In this document: positions 9,132 through 22,855 of the stretch, piece after piece
Layout of the letters: each line of letters opens with the position of its first letter
How positions within the stretch are numbered: position 1 is the first letter of the stretch
Origin: Metarhizium brunneum
Taxonomy: Eukaryota > Ascomycota > Sordariomycetes > Hypocreales > Clavicipitaceae
Length of the DNA: 64,000 nt
Direction: 5' to 3'
Assembly: GCF_013426205.1 (NCBI RefSeq)
Contig: NC_089424.1
Coordinates: 1,984,001 to 2,048,000 of the forward strand
Program-made: the position numbers and the translations under genes
The notes under the pieces: generated by a model
Database searches by the model: none
Told to the model about the DNA's origin: nothing
Seen by the model: the letters and a program-made list of their open reading frames with translations, nothing else

Positions 9132-12056
9132 TTAGGGCTCAGGGGGCAGGGGCAGGTACGGCCGGTTCTGCGAGGGTGCGCAGCATTGCACCTTCGGCGC
9201 TCAGCGTAATGAGAACCAATGTCCATCGGAACAAAAGCATTTCTCAGTGCAGTTGCACTGGGATTTATTCCTGGTCACTGTATACCTATCTAAAGCACCT
9301 AGGTACTTACCTAAATGGGGAAACGAAAGACAGGGCTGGCCAGTTGCGTGAGTCACGTGCGTCTCCGCGCCAGCAATGCCCAAAACCAACCACCATTCGT
9401 TTGACCTGGTCTTGTGCCACCAAACTCGGGAATTGGCTGCTGATTGCAGCAATCTGAATGCCTCAGGATACAGGTCTCGCGCCTCGGCTTTCAACATGCA
9501 GTTTGCTTTCCCTTGCAGGCGGTGCCTTCCCTTTTGAACGAAGACCAAAGCCCTATTCCCACGATACAACAAGAGATACCAGCGGCGACTGCATATTCCG
9601 TACACCGCACTATGTACCCAGTACTTGTAGAGGCATGGCTGTCTCACCTGCCTTCCGATGCAGCACCGACGGCAGCGGCGTCTGCCCCTTCCTCGAATGT
9701 GGCAACGTAAGCTCGTAGCAAGGCTGGCGTGCGCCCGAGACACAACAGCTCAAGGACGTCTGAAGTTGCCAATCTCCTTGAAGGTTGATTGAAATTTTCG
9801 CCGGCATGCGCCCCTTCTATGCCGCTGTGAGCCATTGAAAATTCGGCTCCTGCTTCTGAATAGCATGAAACGAGCTTTGAGCAGTTGATGAGCACCGCGG
9901 TACCATGTGCGTAGCGTGGCTCTCTAGCTAGTGCCTGCCACAGAGTCTTGCCTTGACGCCGTATTTTGAAGCGAAATGACGCCTCAATCTTGGCCGACGG
10001 GAGATTCGAGCAGAATGCGACTGGCTTTGAATAGCATTGAGGGATCCAGGTGAGTGCAGAAATTGAACTGGCTTGCACAACATTGGCCACAGGCAATGAT
10101 GGACTAACCAGGGGATTTATTGATGACCAGGCTCAACCCGATATCTGCGCAGTCTTCCTTCAGGCCAGTGCTGGGCAGCTCCCCTGCGTGCCCCAGACAA
10201 GAAAGACACGAAACACAGCAGTGGGCAGGACAGACCGCAGGCACGTTTGGGCCCGACACGTCGTTGCAATCAAGTGCCGTCTGCTTCACTCGGCCCGTTG
10301 GGGAAACCCGCACACCGAGGGGAAAAGTCACGAAAAGACCAGACGTCACAAGTAGGCCGCTGCAGCCTTCCAGAACAACCTGTCGTTGCTCAATTATTCA
10401 GCCCACGCGGCGGCGGCTAATCCTAGCCGCTCCCTGCATTCACGACAGCGGGGGGGCCGCAATCGTCGGGGTTCCCGTCCAATTTGCGCCCCCAACCTTG
10501 GCCGATGTAGCATCAAACGGAGGGCCCGGGAGGCCGTGGCACTTGAGCCCGCCTTACTGGCCATCAGACGCTGATGTATGCCGTTGCAGCATTTGCGCTG
10601 TGCATATCTGCAGCTCTTCGAGGCATGGTTTGCCGTCTGCACTCAGCCTCGCTCCCCTGCACCAATGCCAGAGACAACATACACGCCCCGAGTGTTGGTT
10701 GGGTCCTGCCTTTTCAAGTCCTCGGCATAACGAAGCCCAACACCGCAGTCAAGACAGATTTCTGTCTCTGCGGGTTCCTACACGCCCGCTGGCTTTGTCG
10801 ACAATCATTGGCCGTTGGTCCTTCAATCAGCCGCCCGCGCCAGACCTAACAAAACTGCCTGCTCGAGCAGCCAACAGCCGGGCGGCATCGTGAGTCGTAA
10901 CCACCCAACGCAACCAACAAGATTGTTGCATTCACACCCCAGTATGTTCCCTGGTGATCATTGTTAACGCGCCATCGTGTGACGTGCTTGCCAAGCAAAG
11001 TCTACAAACCAGGCTGTCATGTAGTGTGATAAATATGTGATGGAACATAATATTACACGCGCGGAATTCAAATTTCAAAGTTGCAAGGACCAGTCACCCG
11101 ACGTCCGAGCAAGCGGAGGTGATATCTCATGCATTGTATAATCATGACTCACGAGTATTGGTTTCTTGGCATGGGGACAAAGTGAATGTTGGCACCTTCT
11201 CGCCGACAACACAATGCTCACCAGAGATGCCTACCAAAAAGGCAGATGTCCCATGCAGACATGCACCATGAACTTGCGTGCCTGCCAGTCGCGTCTACAT
11301 TCCGTTACAATATCACCAAGTGCCTACCGTGATTAAAACACGTGGTCACCGTCACAGGCGAAACAGACGAACCAAGACGCTTGTCAACCTTGTTTCTTGA
11401 GGATATTAGTCAACCCCGTTTCATCGCAGCCCAAAACCAAACCAAGAAGAAAAGAGCCAAGCTACGTTCCCAACAACCACATCTCACCAATAGTGCAATC
11501 GTGCAATCTTGATTCCAACCTGCATCGTCATTCTCTCGTCCTAAATATCAATGCCACTAACCCCTATCCTCACTCCCTCCACGACTTGTCCCTCTCCTAC
11601 CAAGGACCCATCATAATGTACATTCGTTTTTACACTTTTTTTTTCTCATAATCTTCACCCCCTCCCCTAGGTACAATGTGCTGGTCCGTTTTCTTTTATT
11701 AAGCTTTGCATCTTTTTGGTGGATGTTGGGTTGTGGATATTCGTGTTTTTCGCTTTCTTGCCCTTCCGATATTCCCCCTTTTTGTGTATGATCTATAATG
11801 CTGAGCTTGTTCCTGAGTAGGAAACAACAGTAAATCAAAAGAGACCACGACGGGTGTGGTAGGAGAAAAAAATAGCAAGATGCAAACAGGGAATGAAAGT
11901 ACGATAAGAAAGAAAACCTAGAGAGCAGCCTGTGTCTCGTATGCATTAAGCAGTTGCAAAATCAATCGTTAGAGGGCGAGTTCGGAGAACTAGCACATGT
12001 GTCAATAAATGATTCACCGAGACTTTTGAGCATAGAATTTTGTCAAGAGTTGCTTA
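9132..12056. other. Intergenic, no gene seen; 3' flank of RPB1
   Basis: A GC-rich open frame of 257 codons at 10120-10893 is compositionally biased (Pro, Arg, Ser) with antisense open frames and no domain, so I do not call it. Positions 11380-12056 are pyrimidine-rich and presumably include the RPB1 3' untranslated region, read on the minus strand. Confidence 0.5.
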
Positions 12057-15000
12057 CTATTGATTGCCCGAATTACCCGGACCAGGTGTCCGGGGAGAGA
12101 AAGCAGGCGACGTAGGCGAGTAGCTGGGGCTCGTCGGGCTCTGCTGGTTTCCAGGGCTTCTCTGGAAACTTGGACTCGTGGGCGAGTATGCCTCAGGAGA
12201 TGTGGGAGACCAAGATGGAGAAGCTGGAGAGTACGAAGGGGAGGTAGCACCGGCCGCGCCGTGGAGATTAGGCGACGCAGGGCTGTAGTTGGGACTGGCA
12301 GGCGAGTAGCTGGGAGAGGTGGGCGAGTTGAACTGGGCAGGCGACGTAGGCGAGTAGTGCCGAGGAGAGGTGGGCGAGGTCGGCGAGTAACTCGGTGACG
12401 TCGGGCTGTAGTTTGGACTGGCTGGACTCGTCGGTCGCAGCATCGGCGAGGTGGGCGAGAAGGAAGGCGACGACGGACTGAAAGAGGGAGAGGTGGCATA
12501 GCGCCCAGCACCGCCATCCAAAAGCGGCGATGTAGGGGAGTAGCCAGCATTGGGCGACGAGGGAGAGTAGCCAACCATGCCCGAGCTGAATGGTGAAGTA
12601 GGTGACGTGCTGAATGGGCTCGTCGCCCCCCGCGAGTAAGGGCTCATGGATCCAACATTGCCGAAGCCACCACCGCCGTACTCGGTACCGAACCCAGCAG
12701 GTGTCTCTGATCCGGCACCCTGGATGGGTGAAAAGTTTCCCGCGGCCGGGGAGTTCATACTCATGTAGCCAGAGTCGTTGGACATGGGTGAGCCGGTGTC
12801 GTAGGGCGTTGCGGCACCCTCCGCCTCGCCATCCTTGACAGGCATGCCTGGCATGAGACCCATACGAGAATTGTCCGAGATGACTGTTTCCAGCATCTTA
12901 GGATCGAGCAAGACGTCAAAGTTACCCGTCCCCATAGGTGCGAGCTGTCCGAGCATGACGTTTTCAGAAATGCCGCGGCAGTCGTCGAGCTCGCCGGTAG
13001 CAGCAGCTTCGAGGAGAATCTCGACCGTCTCCTCGAATGAACAACGCATCAGAGCACCAGTGTCCGCCCGGTTAATACCATGTCGAGTGACGGCCGAGAT
13101 GCTGCCTCTGTAGGTCATGACATCAACCAGCAGCGCAATATGACGGTGATTGACGTACGAACCGTCAAAGGCCAAGACGTTTGTCAGTTCCTTCACCAAT
13201 GCAGATCGTGCAGCTTCAATACCAAAAACTTCAACAATCTGCCACAAGTCGTTTGTGTATGTTCGCGATGCATCAACACCGTCGACAGCGAGGACATCCC
13301 GAAGAGCGGAGCCCGATGTATCCAAGTACCACTGGGTGCAACGGGGATCGTCCTTGATAGCAAGCTCAGATCCATCTTCGCCAACGGTCAAACGGGTACC
13401 CTTGGTCAAGAAAGCCCTCTCAATGCCTGGCACACCACGCAGAGTCAACGTGTCAAGAAGATGGGCTTCCAAACGCTTAAGCATGACGTCATCTTCAATC
13501 TTCTTTTCTCCATCTTCATCCTTTTCGTCAGACTGCCTAACTGTTCGAATACGGATGACCTGCTCATCTGCGTTGTTGTCACTGAAGATGACAGCTAGAT
13601 CATTGGGATATTCCTCCTTGATGCGCTGGGCCACGTCATCAATCCTGATTTCCTTATCGAGGAGCTTCTGTCGATCGAGAGTAATTCGCAACAGCCACCT
13701 CGATTGCTGATCTGTATTGTCCTGGCCATCGTCAGGAATCAAGAAGTAGGATTCGACCATGTCCATATCCTCAGCAATGGTGGTGCCCTGGATATCGGGA
13801 TCATAGTAAATCTCAGTCACGGACGTGATTGACCGCAAGTTGGTGTACTCGACCATGCTTCGAAGTTTTTTGGCCTGTTCCTGGGTTCCCAGCTTTGTGT
13901 TCAAGTAAACTGCCATGCTAGGCGTCTTGATATCCTTTGCCAAGTTAAGAATCTCCTTGAGACGGGGAACGCCGAGTGTCACGTTCTTGGAGGACACACC
14001 GGCAAAGTGGAAAGTGTTCAGTGTCATCTGAGTGGCAGGCTCACCAATCGACTGGGCAGCAAGAACACCAACCATTTCACCGGGAGAGACGAAGGAACGG
14101 TCCCAGCGGTTCTGAAGCTCGCCAAGGACATGATCAAATGCAAGCTTGTTCAGGCGGTGAACCTTGACAATCTCCTTGAAAGCAAGTCGAGAGCGAACCA
14201 AAGCCTTAAACAAAATGGTGGCATTCAGGTCCGCTTCCATCGAAATTGGATCTGATCCTCGCACGATCCTGAGTTCGCTCAGGAGGTTTTGTATCCTTGG
14301 AATAACATCGGCGGGACGCAAATTGCTACGGTCGGTGGCACGAACATTGAAAACTCGTTTGGCAGTTTCAATCATTCGGCCAATATTGAGCGGAAGCTGC
14401 ATCATCTCCTCCCCCATCTTAGACTTATTGATGAGCCGCACAGTCTGTCGGTCAGACAGTAGCGTTTCCCATTCAGAATCGAGCAGATCCATCGATTCCT
14501 TATCACCAGCCAACTCGTTGCCATACTCGTAATCCTTCTTGAACCAATCAGGTGGGTTGGCCAAGTCCAGACGATATTTCTTCTCGAATGCAGCATCTGA
14601 AATTTTGAGGATACCGAGCTTCTGCTTCTCAATGCACATGGCATCGAGACCATCTTCTCCATAGAGAAACTGGACGATATCACCCAGCGAGTTTCGTACA
14701 GTTCCATCATACCGAGCGCTCAAGTCTTCAAGGGCCTTCACAAGTCGTCGCTGAATATAACCTGTCTCTGCAGTCTTGACAGCAGTATCAATGAGACCTT
14801 CTCTACCAGCCATGGCGTGGAAGAAGAATTCAGAGGGTGTGAGACCACGAAGGTAAGAGTTCTCGACAAAGCCACGTGCTTCAGGAGAATAGTCATCCTT
14901 TGTGAAATGGGGCAATGTTCGATACTTGAAACCGAACGGAATACGCTTTCCTTCCACAATTTGCTGGCCGACGAGGGCTGTCATTTGCGAGATGTTAATT

Positions 15001-17369
15001 GAGGATCCCTTGGAACCAGATTCCGACATGGTTACAGCATTGTTCGAGTCCTTCAAACTCTTCTGTGTCGTGGTACCAGCCTGGTCACGGGCGGAGTTGA
15101 GAGCCATGGAGACTTTGTTCTCGAATGTAGCTCGGACATTCATACCTGGCAGGGCTTCGAGCTCGTTTGCCGTGGCCTGGGCCGTGAGCTTGGCGACCTC
15201 GGCCTTCTGCGTGTCAATGTGAACCTGAATCTTTTCAATGGTCTGCTTGTCTGGAACAGTATCTCCAATACCGATACTGTGACCGGTGTTGAGAAGCCAA
15301 TAAGTGACTACTTGTTGAACACCATTCAGAAAAGCCATGGCACCTTCGGGGCCAAGCTCATTGTAGCACAGATGAATAATACCACCAGCCGCTGCACCCA
15401 CGTTTTTCTTCTTCAGAAGACCATACAGAAGTTCGCCGCTCTGGATGAGGAGCCCGGTATCCTTGAGGGGGATATCAGAGTCACCTTCAGGGGCATGCAA
15501 ACTAATCTCCTGAGGAATGACCATGCTGATGAGCTGTTTTCCGGTCCAGCGAGGCCGCGGTTTGAGAATGGCTGGTTGGGGAATAACACCGTCCCAATTG
15601 GGCACCCAGAGCATCATGTTCATGACCATTTCCTTGTCGATAAAGGTGTCTCGTCTGCAGAGTTTGTAAACACCAGCAAGAGAGTCCTGCACAACACCCA
15701 TCAAGGGACCGTTCTTTTGAGGAGAGACAATATTGTTGGGCACAAGGCACAACTCCTTGACTTCTGCACGTGTTTCTTCAGTCTGCGGGACGTGCAAGTT
15801 CATTTCGTCACCGTCAAAATCAGCATTGTAGGGCGAAGTGACAGACAAGTTCAGTCGGAATGTTGAGTAAGGCATGACACGAACTCGGTGACCCATCATG
15901 GATTCCTTGTGCAGAGAGGGTTGTCGGTTGAAAATAATATAGTCACCATCCATCAAATGCCGCTCAACCTTCCAACCATACTCCAGAGAAATCTGGGCGG
16001 CCCGTCGGTGATGGCGCAAATCAATTCGAGTACCATCGGCTCTGATGACGTATTTGGCACCAGGATGTTCGTTCGGTCCGTTCTCAACGAGTTGATGCAG
16101 CTTGCCAATATTATAAGGTGTGACTGTTTCGGGATAGGTGAGGGTTCTGGCAATGCTGCGAGGAACGCCGACTTCGTGAAGAGACAGGTTGGCGTCACCA
16201 GTGATGACAGTACGCGCAGAGAAATCCACACGCTTGCCCATCAAGTTACCTCTCAAGCGGCCTTCTTTACCCTTTAACCTAGCCCTGATAGCTTTGACTG
16301 GACGGCCGCTCTTTTGCAACGCACGCGGTTGTCCAGCAATGTCGTTGTCCATGTATGTTGCCACATGGTACTGCAGCAACTCCTCAAAATCGCGCGCAAT
16401 GTGCTGAGGTGATCCTTCGCGGATAGCCTGCTTCACATTGCCGTTGGCACGGATAATATCACCAAGTTTGTAGGTCAAATCGTCTTCATTTCGCATGCCG
16501 GTGCCAGTACCATCCATGGAAATGCTGGGACGAACAGGCGGTGGGGGGACAGGGAGCACAGTGAGAATCATCCACTCTGGGCGAGCATAATCCGAGTTGA
16601 GGCCCATGTGCCGAAGATCCTCCTCCGAGATTCTTCTCAGAATACCGTGAGCCATCTCTGGCGTGATCGGCACCGTCTCTCGCCTCTTGGGGCCGTCCTC
16701 TTGCGCAACATCGAACGCAGCCTTGAGCTGCAAAGCCGCCTGTCGGACCTGCGGCTGCACGTTTCCGCAACCACCATGGTTGTGTGCGACTGGTTTCATG
16801 CCAGGAGCAAACTCATCGTCGTTCTTCTCGTTACGATCTTCGTTTTCACATCTCCGCTTCTTCTTGCAGACTGCCCAGACACGATTGAAGCGTAGTTTAG
16901 CATCTCGCGTGTTGATTGCGGTGACAAACTCGGGATCGCTCTGAGAGAGAAATTTTTGTGTTAGCAACCAAGAAGTTCACAAAAAGCCTACGGAGAGTCA
17001 GGATAGACCAACAGTATCGGCCAACACCTTGCTGCAGTTGTGGCAGACAATCTCCAAAATCTTTTTGACCTTCTTAATGAAACCGGGATGGTACACGGGC
17101 TTGGCCAACTCGATGTGTCCAAAGTGACCGGGGCAGTCACTCATGGACTGCGTGCAGGTTTTGCACTTGAACCCTCTATCGATAGAACCAAGAAGAGGAT
17201 CGTTGAGCCCACCATCGCGTGGCTTGGTGCGACTCTCGTCCATCGTCTCAGGATAGAGAATATGGCATACACTCATGTTCTTGATTTCTTCGGGAGACAT
17301 CAAACCAAACTGAATCTCCTCGACCGTCTTAAGCGGCGCGCTAGAGAATGGAGGGTGGTAGTTCGCCAT
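12057..17369 (-). CDS. rpb1: RNA polymerase II largest subunit Rpb1
   Basis: Catalytic largest subunit of nuclear RNA polymerase II; synthesises mRNA. Two exons (17369-17013 and 16940-12057) around a 72-nt intron (donor GTTGGT, branch GCTAAC, acceptor CTCAG) give 1746 aa, the usual fungal length. The N-terminus carries the zinc-binding cysteines (CKTC, CPGHFGH, CHNC). The metal-binding loop [10 protein letters not shown] lies near 15798-15830, and the bridge-helix region and the [11 protein letters not shown] trigger-loop segment follow. The last 250 or so residues (12060-12800) form the C-terminal domain, with many heptads of the YSPTSPS type that are heavily degenerate (YSPASPN, FSPTSPM) and interrupted by Gly/Asn-rich spacers. 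I chose the ATG giving MANYHPPF; an upstream in-frame methionine at 17474 lacks family support. CTD phosphorylation is expected to control elongation and processing. Confidence 0.97.
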
Positions 17370-18854
17370 GGTTGCGGTTGGTGAAAGGCTCGTCAAAGAA
17401 AACGATTGTTCAGGCGATCGGGCTGACCGAGGGTGGTTTCGTTGGATATACGCGACACGCAACCGCAGCGACAAATGGAGAAATCGCGAAGAAAAACACG
17501 CAGAGAACGTAAGTCAAGCCGATAAATAATGTCCGTAAACTTCCCAGTCGATGAAAAAAACACTTGTGCACGAATGGCGGATGGCGCCCAACTGCTGCGC
17601 TCGCCCTGGCCAACGGCCCAGGAGACCCTCAGATGTTCTCCTTCGTCGCCACCGCTCGTAGAGTCGTCCAAGTCGTCCAAACGCGAATATTCGTATCGTA
17701 TAGCACCTTTAGACGTGCTTCAAAGTGCTGCGCTCGATGTCCGACGCGCGTGGTGATGACTTTTGGCTGGCAGGCAGAGTTTTGTCGTGGTGAAGGCGTG
17801 AGATCCGGAGGGCAGCGTGGAAAGAATCTAGATGAGGCGACTGGCACACGTCTACACCGCTAAGCCTATTTTGGTGCAGAGATGCCCCTGCGCCATAAAT
17901 GTGATGCCTAAGGCAACATTTTTTGGAGGTAGCAGGACCTTTGCGGGGCATTCATCATGCGACTGACTAATCTGCCCAGGGGGAGCATACCACACATTTC
18001 GTCAATCAAGATGTCTACTTTTTTTTGTCAGTCCCGGCCACACCGAGACAAGGTCTTGTAGCTTCGACTTTGACAGCCTCTTAGCCAATGGTTCAGAGTG
18101 CGCATCGCCGGTGACTCAAACACCGTCAAACACCATTCATTTTACGGACTAGACAGTCCGAAGTCTCAACTAGCCACAGCCTGTGCAATTCAGTGTACTC
18201 GTCTAATATCACGCGTCTATCCTTTGTCTAGTCACGGTTAATGCGTCAATGAGCATTGATTTTGTATCAAAGATACCCGTGGTCAACAAACGCCTTTGTG
18301 TGGCTGTGAAGAATCGCAAACATAATCGTCTACAGACCTCTACAGACCGACAACAAAGCATGGCCAATCAAGGAACATTGGGTTTTGATGGCTTTCATTC
18401 CATTCACTATCCAGGCCCGTTATCCTGCCAGGAACCGGCAGATGCTGCGGAACTTGATGCTATCTGCTCTAAACGAAAGTCAAAACTCTTATATGATGTC
18501 GTCCCTACGGTCCACTGCGTATAATCCTAGCGTAGATGACGTGCATTGCATCTTTTTAGTCACATAGCAATATTTCCAGGTCCCTGATCCTTCGCCACTT
18601 TGGTCCATCGGAATTTTCGGTGATGTAGTTCGTCGATCGGTTGTATGATTCCAGCGACAAGATATCTCCAATGTCTATTTGGGGAATATAGACTGGTCAT
18701 TATCCAGTGCAGAACTAAATGGATCTGACTTGGAATGGGCCGCCGTGCAGCCTAAGCTTTGACTGATCACGAGGCGCGTGGCATCAAGTTTGCGATGCCT
18801 TTTGGCCTTCCTGCCTGGGAAAGGTTCCCTGAAAGCTGTTATAATATGGCTCGT
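17370..18854. other. Intergenic: RPB1 promoter and Swd1 3' region
   Basis: About 1.5 kb between the RPB1 start and the Swd1 stop, both on the minus strand. No coding sequence is recognised; the open frames at 17393-17863 are in the probable RPB1 leader and promoter. Confidence 0.6.
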
Positions 18855-20325
18855 TCAGGGGAGGACTTTTTTCCTGCCCCGGCCGCCCCCCTTGGCAGTG
18901 CCGCCCTTCTTGGTGGTCACCGTGTCTACGGGCCCGTCGATGTCGCTTTGGCCCTCGCCAGGGCTCCTACGTCTCATGGTGCCGGTTGATACAGCAATGA
19001 ACTCGTCCTCACTATCACTTTCCCCAAGGTTAAACAAAATAGGCATACGAAAACTGTCGATATCGTCATCAAACTTGGTAGGGTCCAACGTGAGGACGTC
19101 CACATCTTCGTCTTCCGCATCAAGTCGTCGTCGATGGATTTCTTCCTGTGCATATATATCAAACTCATCCTCTCTCTCAATATATTCGACGTTCTCCTCC
19201 ACTTCAGCAAAATCGGGGGCCAGCGCTGACCACTTTTGAGGGCTGATGACGGACCAGATGTATATCCGACCTGTTTCCAATCCACAGGCTGCGAGGAGCG
19301 CCCGTGACGGATGCCATTCAATGACGCCTTGCTCTTCTTTTGGGTCCTTAAGCATACATACCAAGCTCCCATGGTTGCGTTCCCAGACATAGAGTTCGTG
19401 GTTGTTGTAGGTCGATGCGGCTACATATTCGCCCGTCGCACTAAATGTGACATGATTCCACGACAGCTTGTTGACGACGTCTTGAAATTTGTGTTCGAGG
19501 GGTAGTTGTATTGTGTCGAGATCCAAATCGTCTACCGAGAGATTGGGTATCCTGAACGTGCGGATAATGCGGTCCTGCGAGTTGACAAGCAGGTCGCGAC
19601 CTGCGCCAGTGATGCGCAGTGTGGTTATAACTCCAGAGCAAACTTTCTCTGAATAAATGATCTCAAAAGTCTTTGTATCAATGAAGTTGATTTTACCCTT
19701 GCTTGTACCGGCAATGATGTGGTCGCCGGTCGAGGTCCAAATAGCCGACGTCGTCTTTTCTTTGGCGTCTTCCTTTGCCTGTTTCTCTCTTTGTGCAGCG
19801 CTTCCTTCAGAATTCGTCCTCTTTGGCACAGATGGAAGGATATGCTTGACATCGACAAGGTCGGTCATGTCTACTAAAACCGGCTGTTCTTCGAAGAGCG
19901 ACGCGACGAACTGCAGGCTGTTTCAGTTAGCCACTTGCGCACAAGGTGTTTAAGCAATGAACTCACTGGTTCCATGGATGAAGCTCAGCCATATACGCCG
20001 GCGCACGAAAGCGCACCTCGCGCAATCTCTTGCCATCCTGAAGATCCCATAAAATAGCCTTCCACCCTTGACAGGTGGACAGCAAGTATCTTCCGCATCG
20101 TGACCAGCTCAAAAAGGTTATACTCTTACTGTGGCCTCTCAATTTCCGTGCCACTCCCATCGTCTCCAAGTCCCAAATAGCGACGGCGCCATCAACTCGG
20201 CCGGAGGCAAGGTAGTCACCCTTGCGATTGAATCGAACCACCGTGGCATGACCGGATCGTATGGTGTTGGTGATGCTCTCAGGATAGTCCTGAAGCAGGT
20301 AGTCGTCCGACAACAGCAGGTTCAT
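18855..20325 (-). CDS. swd1: COMPASS complex WD40 subunit Swd1 (RbBP5 homologue)
   Basis: Scaffold subunit of the Set1/COMPASS histone H3K4 methyltransferase, acting in the nucleus at transcribed genes. Exons 20325-19967 and 19917-18855 flank a 49-nt intron (donor GTGAGT, branch GCTAAC, acceptor ACAG); the product is 473 aa. The N-terminus (MNLLLSDDYLLQDYPESI) and the first WD40 blades (HATVVRFNRKGDYLASG, VAIWDLETM, HSKSITFLSWSRCGRYLL) match the Swd1/RbBP5 family closely. Further blades follow to about residue 360, including HPSRALLAACGLETGRIYIW. An acidic region and a basic Gly/Arg/Lys tail end the protein. It is divergent from Thg1 across about 430 bp. Family identification is confident; the intron is inferred from splice signals and the restored motif HPWNHLQF. 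Confidence 0.9.
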
Positions 20326-20752
20326 CGTCGCGATTGCCGCAAAATCATCTCAAATGGGCTCTGAGGCTGGAAGACAAGACATACGGTCATCAATAGGCGT
20401 GCAAGCAGTATACTGACGTGCTTGAAAAGTAGGATTACTGTAGGGGCCTTGCCGCCACCTTTGCAGAAGTGCAACGCAGACGCGCACAAGGATTCAATCT
20501 AATCGTTTGGCGCGATAGGAGTGGGTCAACGTGCTGTCTGGTTGCACCTGCCCTTTGGTGGTAACTGAGGGGCATTGCATTTCATTCAATGTTAGCAAGA
20601 GCGCTGAACTCTCAACTTGATGGGAGGGAACAATCCAGTACGGTTGACCCCACCGCGGGGAGCTCAACTTTCTCATCGCAGACTCTCATAAAAAATAATA
20701 AAACGGTCCATCTTGCACGACTACTGCTGGTACCCACGGTTACATAGCTGGC
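20326..20752. promoter_or_regulatory. Divergent promoter region of Swd1 and Thg1
   Basis: A 427-bp gene-free gap separates the start codons of two divergently transcribed genes, so it must contain both promoters. I see no clear TATA box or repeated factor site. Confidence 0.5.
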
Positions 20753-22016
20753 ATGGCAAACTCCAAGTAAGCTATATATATTGGTGAACTTCGTTGTCGC
20801 GTTGAGACTGCTGATGCCCCGCAAGATTTGAATATGTTCGAAACTTCGAGCAACCAGACCCGTTGCTGCCAAACACATGGATCGTGGTTCGTATCGACGG
20901 ACGCGCCTTCACAAAGTACCAACCCCCTAGAGGCTAGCGTATTGGTCAAACAATTCTGATGTATCGGATGCCAGGATGTGCGCAAAGTACGAGTTTCAAA
21001 AACCCAACGATCGTAGAGCTTTAGATCTCATGAACGTAGCCGCCATGGCTGTTGTTACGGATATCCCCGAGATCATCATAGCATACGGTGTCAGTGACGA
21101 GTATAGGTAGGAAACCTGTCCCTTTCACATGAATACTCACAAGCCTGATCGTTGAATAGTTTTGTCCTCCACAAGTCCTGTGACTTGTTTGAGCGACGTG
21201 CGAGGTACGTAGCTCTTCGCAATCGTTTGCAAAGCTCAAAGTTAAGGTCGATGCAGCAAGTTGGTCAGCACCATCGTATCTACCTTCACAGCGAATTACG
21301 TATTTTCTTGGCCCACATGCTTCCTCGATACGCCACTGTCCTTCCCTCTACCAACTTTCGATGGCCGAGCAGTATGTTACCCAAGTGTCCAGAATCTACG
21401 TGACTATTTGAGTTGGCGGCAAGTAGACTGTATGTTCACGCATCATCATGCCCTTCTTGCATCAACTAACCAATTAGGTCACATAAACAATTTGTATAAC
21501 ACTACATTCTGGTCCCTCGTCCAGCTTGGTGGGCTTGACAACAAGGATGCTGAAAGAACACTAGCCGTATGTTATCTGCCTATTTGCACGCCGACGTCGT
21601 CTGATGGCATGTTAGGGCACCTTGGCAGCAGACAAAAACGAGATACTATTTTCTAGATTCCACATCAACTACAATAACGAACCGGAAATATACAAGAAGG
21701 GCAGCGTCATATTCAGAGATGTACTTAAATTATTCCTCGTCTTCCTCTTCAACTATACCAACTACATTTGACTACTCTGGCTAACAAACATCGACAGTAT
21801 GAACTGGTCGATCCCGGTAGCCACTCGGTTGCTGCAGAGATTGACGATTTGGCCGAGCCTGTAACACAATCGAAAACTCAGACTGAAAAGGATAAAAAGA
21901 GAAGGGCTAAGGCGCGGGTCGTGGTACAGCACTTGGACATCATCAAAGATGACTTCTGGGATAGAAGACCGTGGATATTATCGAATAAGCCAGGAAAAGC
22001 TCCAAAGGAAACATAG
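20753..22016 (+). CDS. thg1: tRNA(His) guanylyltransferase Thg1, eight exons
   Basis: Adds the essential G at position -1 of tRNA-His by 3'-5' type nucleotide addition. I assembled eight exons: 20753-20766, 20826-20915, 20975-21106, 21160-21204, 21257-21429, 21478-21566, 21616-21720 and 21798-22016, giving 288 aa. Every junction has GT...AG and the total is in frame. The catalytic aspartates fall where expected: RIDGRAF with D29, and SDEYSF with D76/E77. Later family signatures are FSWP, PSFDGRAV-like [21 protein letters not shown] and KKGSVIFRD. The first exon is only 14 nt (M-A-N-S and part of K). The C-terminal exon is lysine-rich and ends in PGKAPKET. No single open frame shows the gene because introns split it finely, so it is easy to miss. 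Confidence 0.92.
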
Positions 22017-22855
22017 AGCACTATCCGGTGATCGAATTGAATGGAAGCGAAACGAACCTTTATAGACAACACGGTTTCGCTACGCACACCCCAAAAATAC
22101 TTGAACGGCCAGATGAAGAGAACTGTGACGATTATCAACTTTGACAACTCTGGACTTTGAAAGCGATATCCATTTTCTACCATAAGAGACGGCTTCGGTA
22201 CTCGAGATCCTCAACGTACGCAATATTGCAAAATGTGAGGACCATAATACGAATTGATTAGTTACAAGCCATACTCTGATAGACTTTTAGTCGTCATATA
22301 TGGGACATTCTGCAACCTTATTTCCGCCTAGCACCTCATAATAATCAAGTCAAGCCAAAACAGCGGTAATAGTCTCTTGAACATTTCCTTCATAAAGGGA
22401 ATGTTTTCATGGCAGATGCTTGGCACAATTGGAGGAATAGTCTCACGGGAGCTTCCGCGCACAAGAAAAATGCACGCGAGAAACCGTGGGTATCAAAGGT
22501 CGGAATCAGGTGCATCACCTATCTGGTTCGTGTCTATTGTCAATTGTGGCTCGCTTAGAGTTTTCTCCCTCGTACATAGACAAATCCAATCCTGAAAGAA
22601 AGAACTGTAAGACACATCGAGCCAAATATGATAAGACCGAAATCGCGACAAATTATTGACATTATGGTCAAAATAGTTTGAGCACAGATAGCTACCAACA
22701 TGGCGGAGCACGCAGGCCCTGTTCCAGAGAAGCAGCATACCCTGCCATGGCCGAGCCAACGGCATCGAAAGTCCCCAGCCAATACAATACCCCAAACCAA
22801 AAACGCCGTGCTATGCAATGCCCCAAGAACTTCTCCCATGTAAACAATGAACCCG
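22017..22855. other. Intergenic between convergent Thg1 and Tma23-like genes
   Basis: About 840 bp holding the 3' flanks of two convergent genes. No coding sequence, RNA gene or repeat recognised. Confidence 0.55.

Noticed and set aside
10120..10893. 257-codon open frame in GC-rich DNA upstream of the RPB1 3' region
   Set aside because: Composition-driven (Pro/Arg/Ser), with overlapping open frames on the other strand, no domain, no splice or promoter context.
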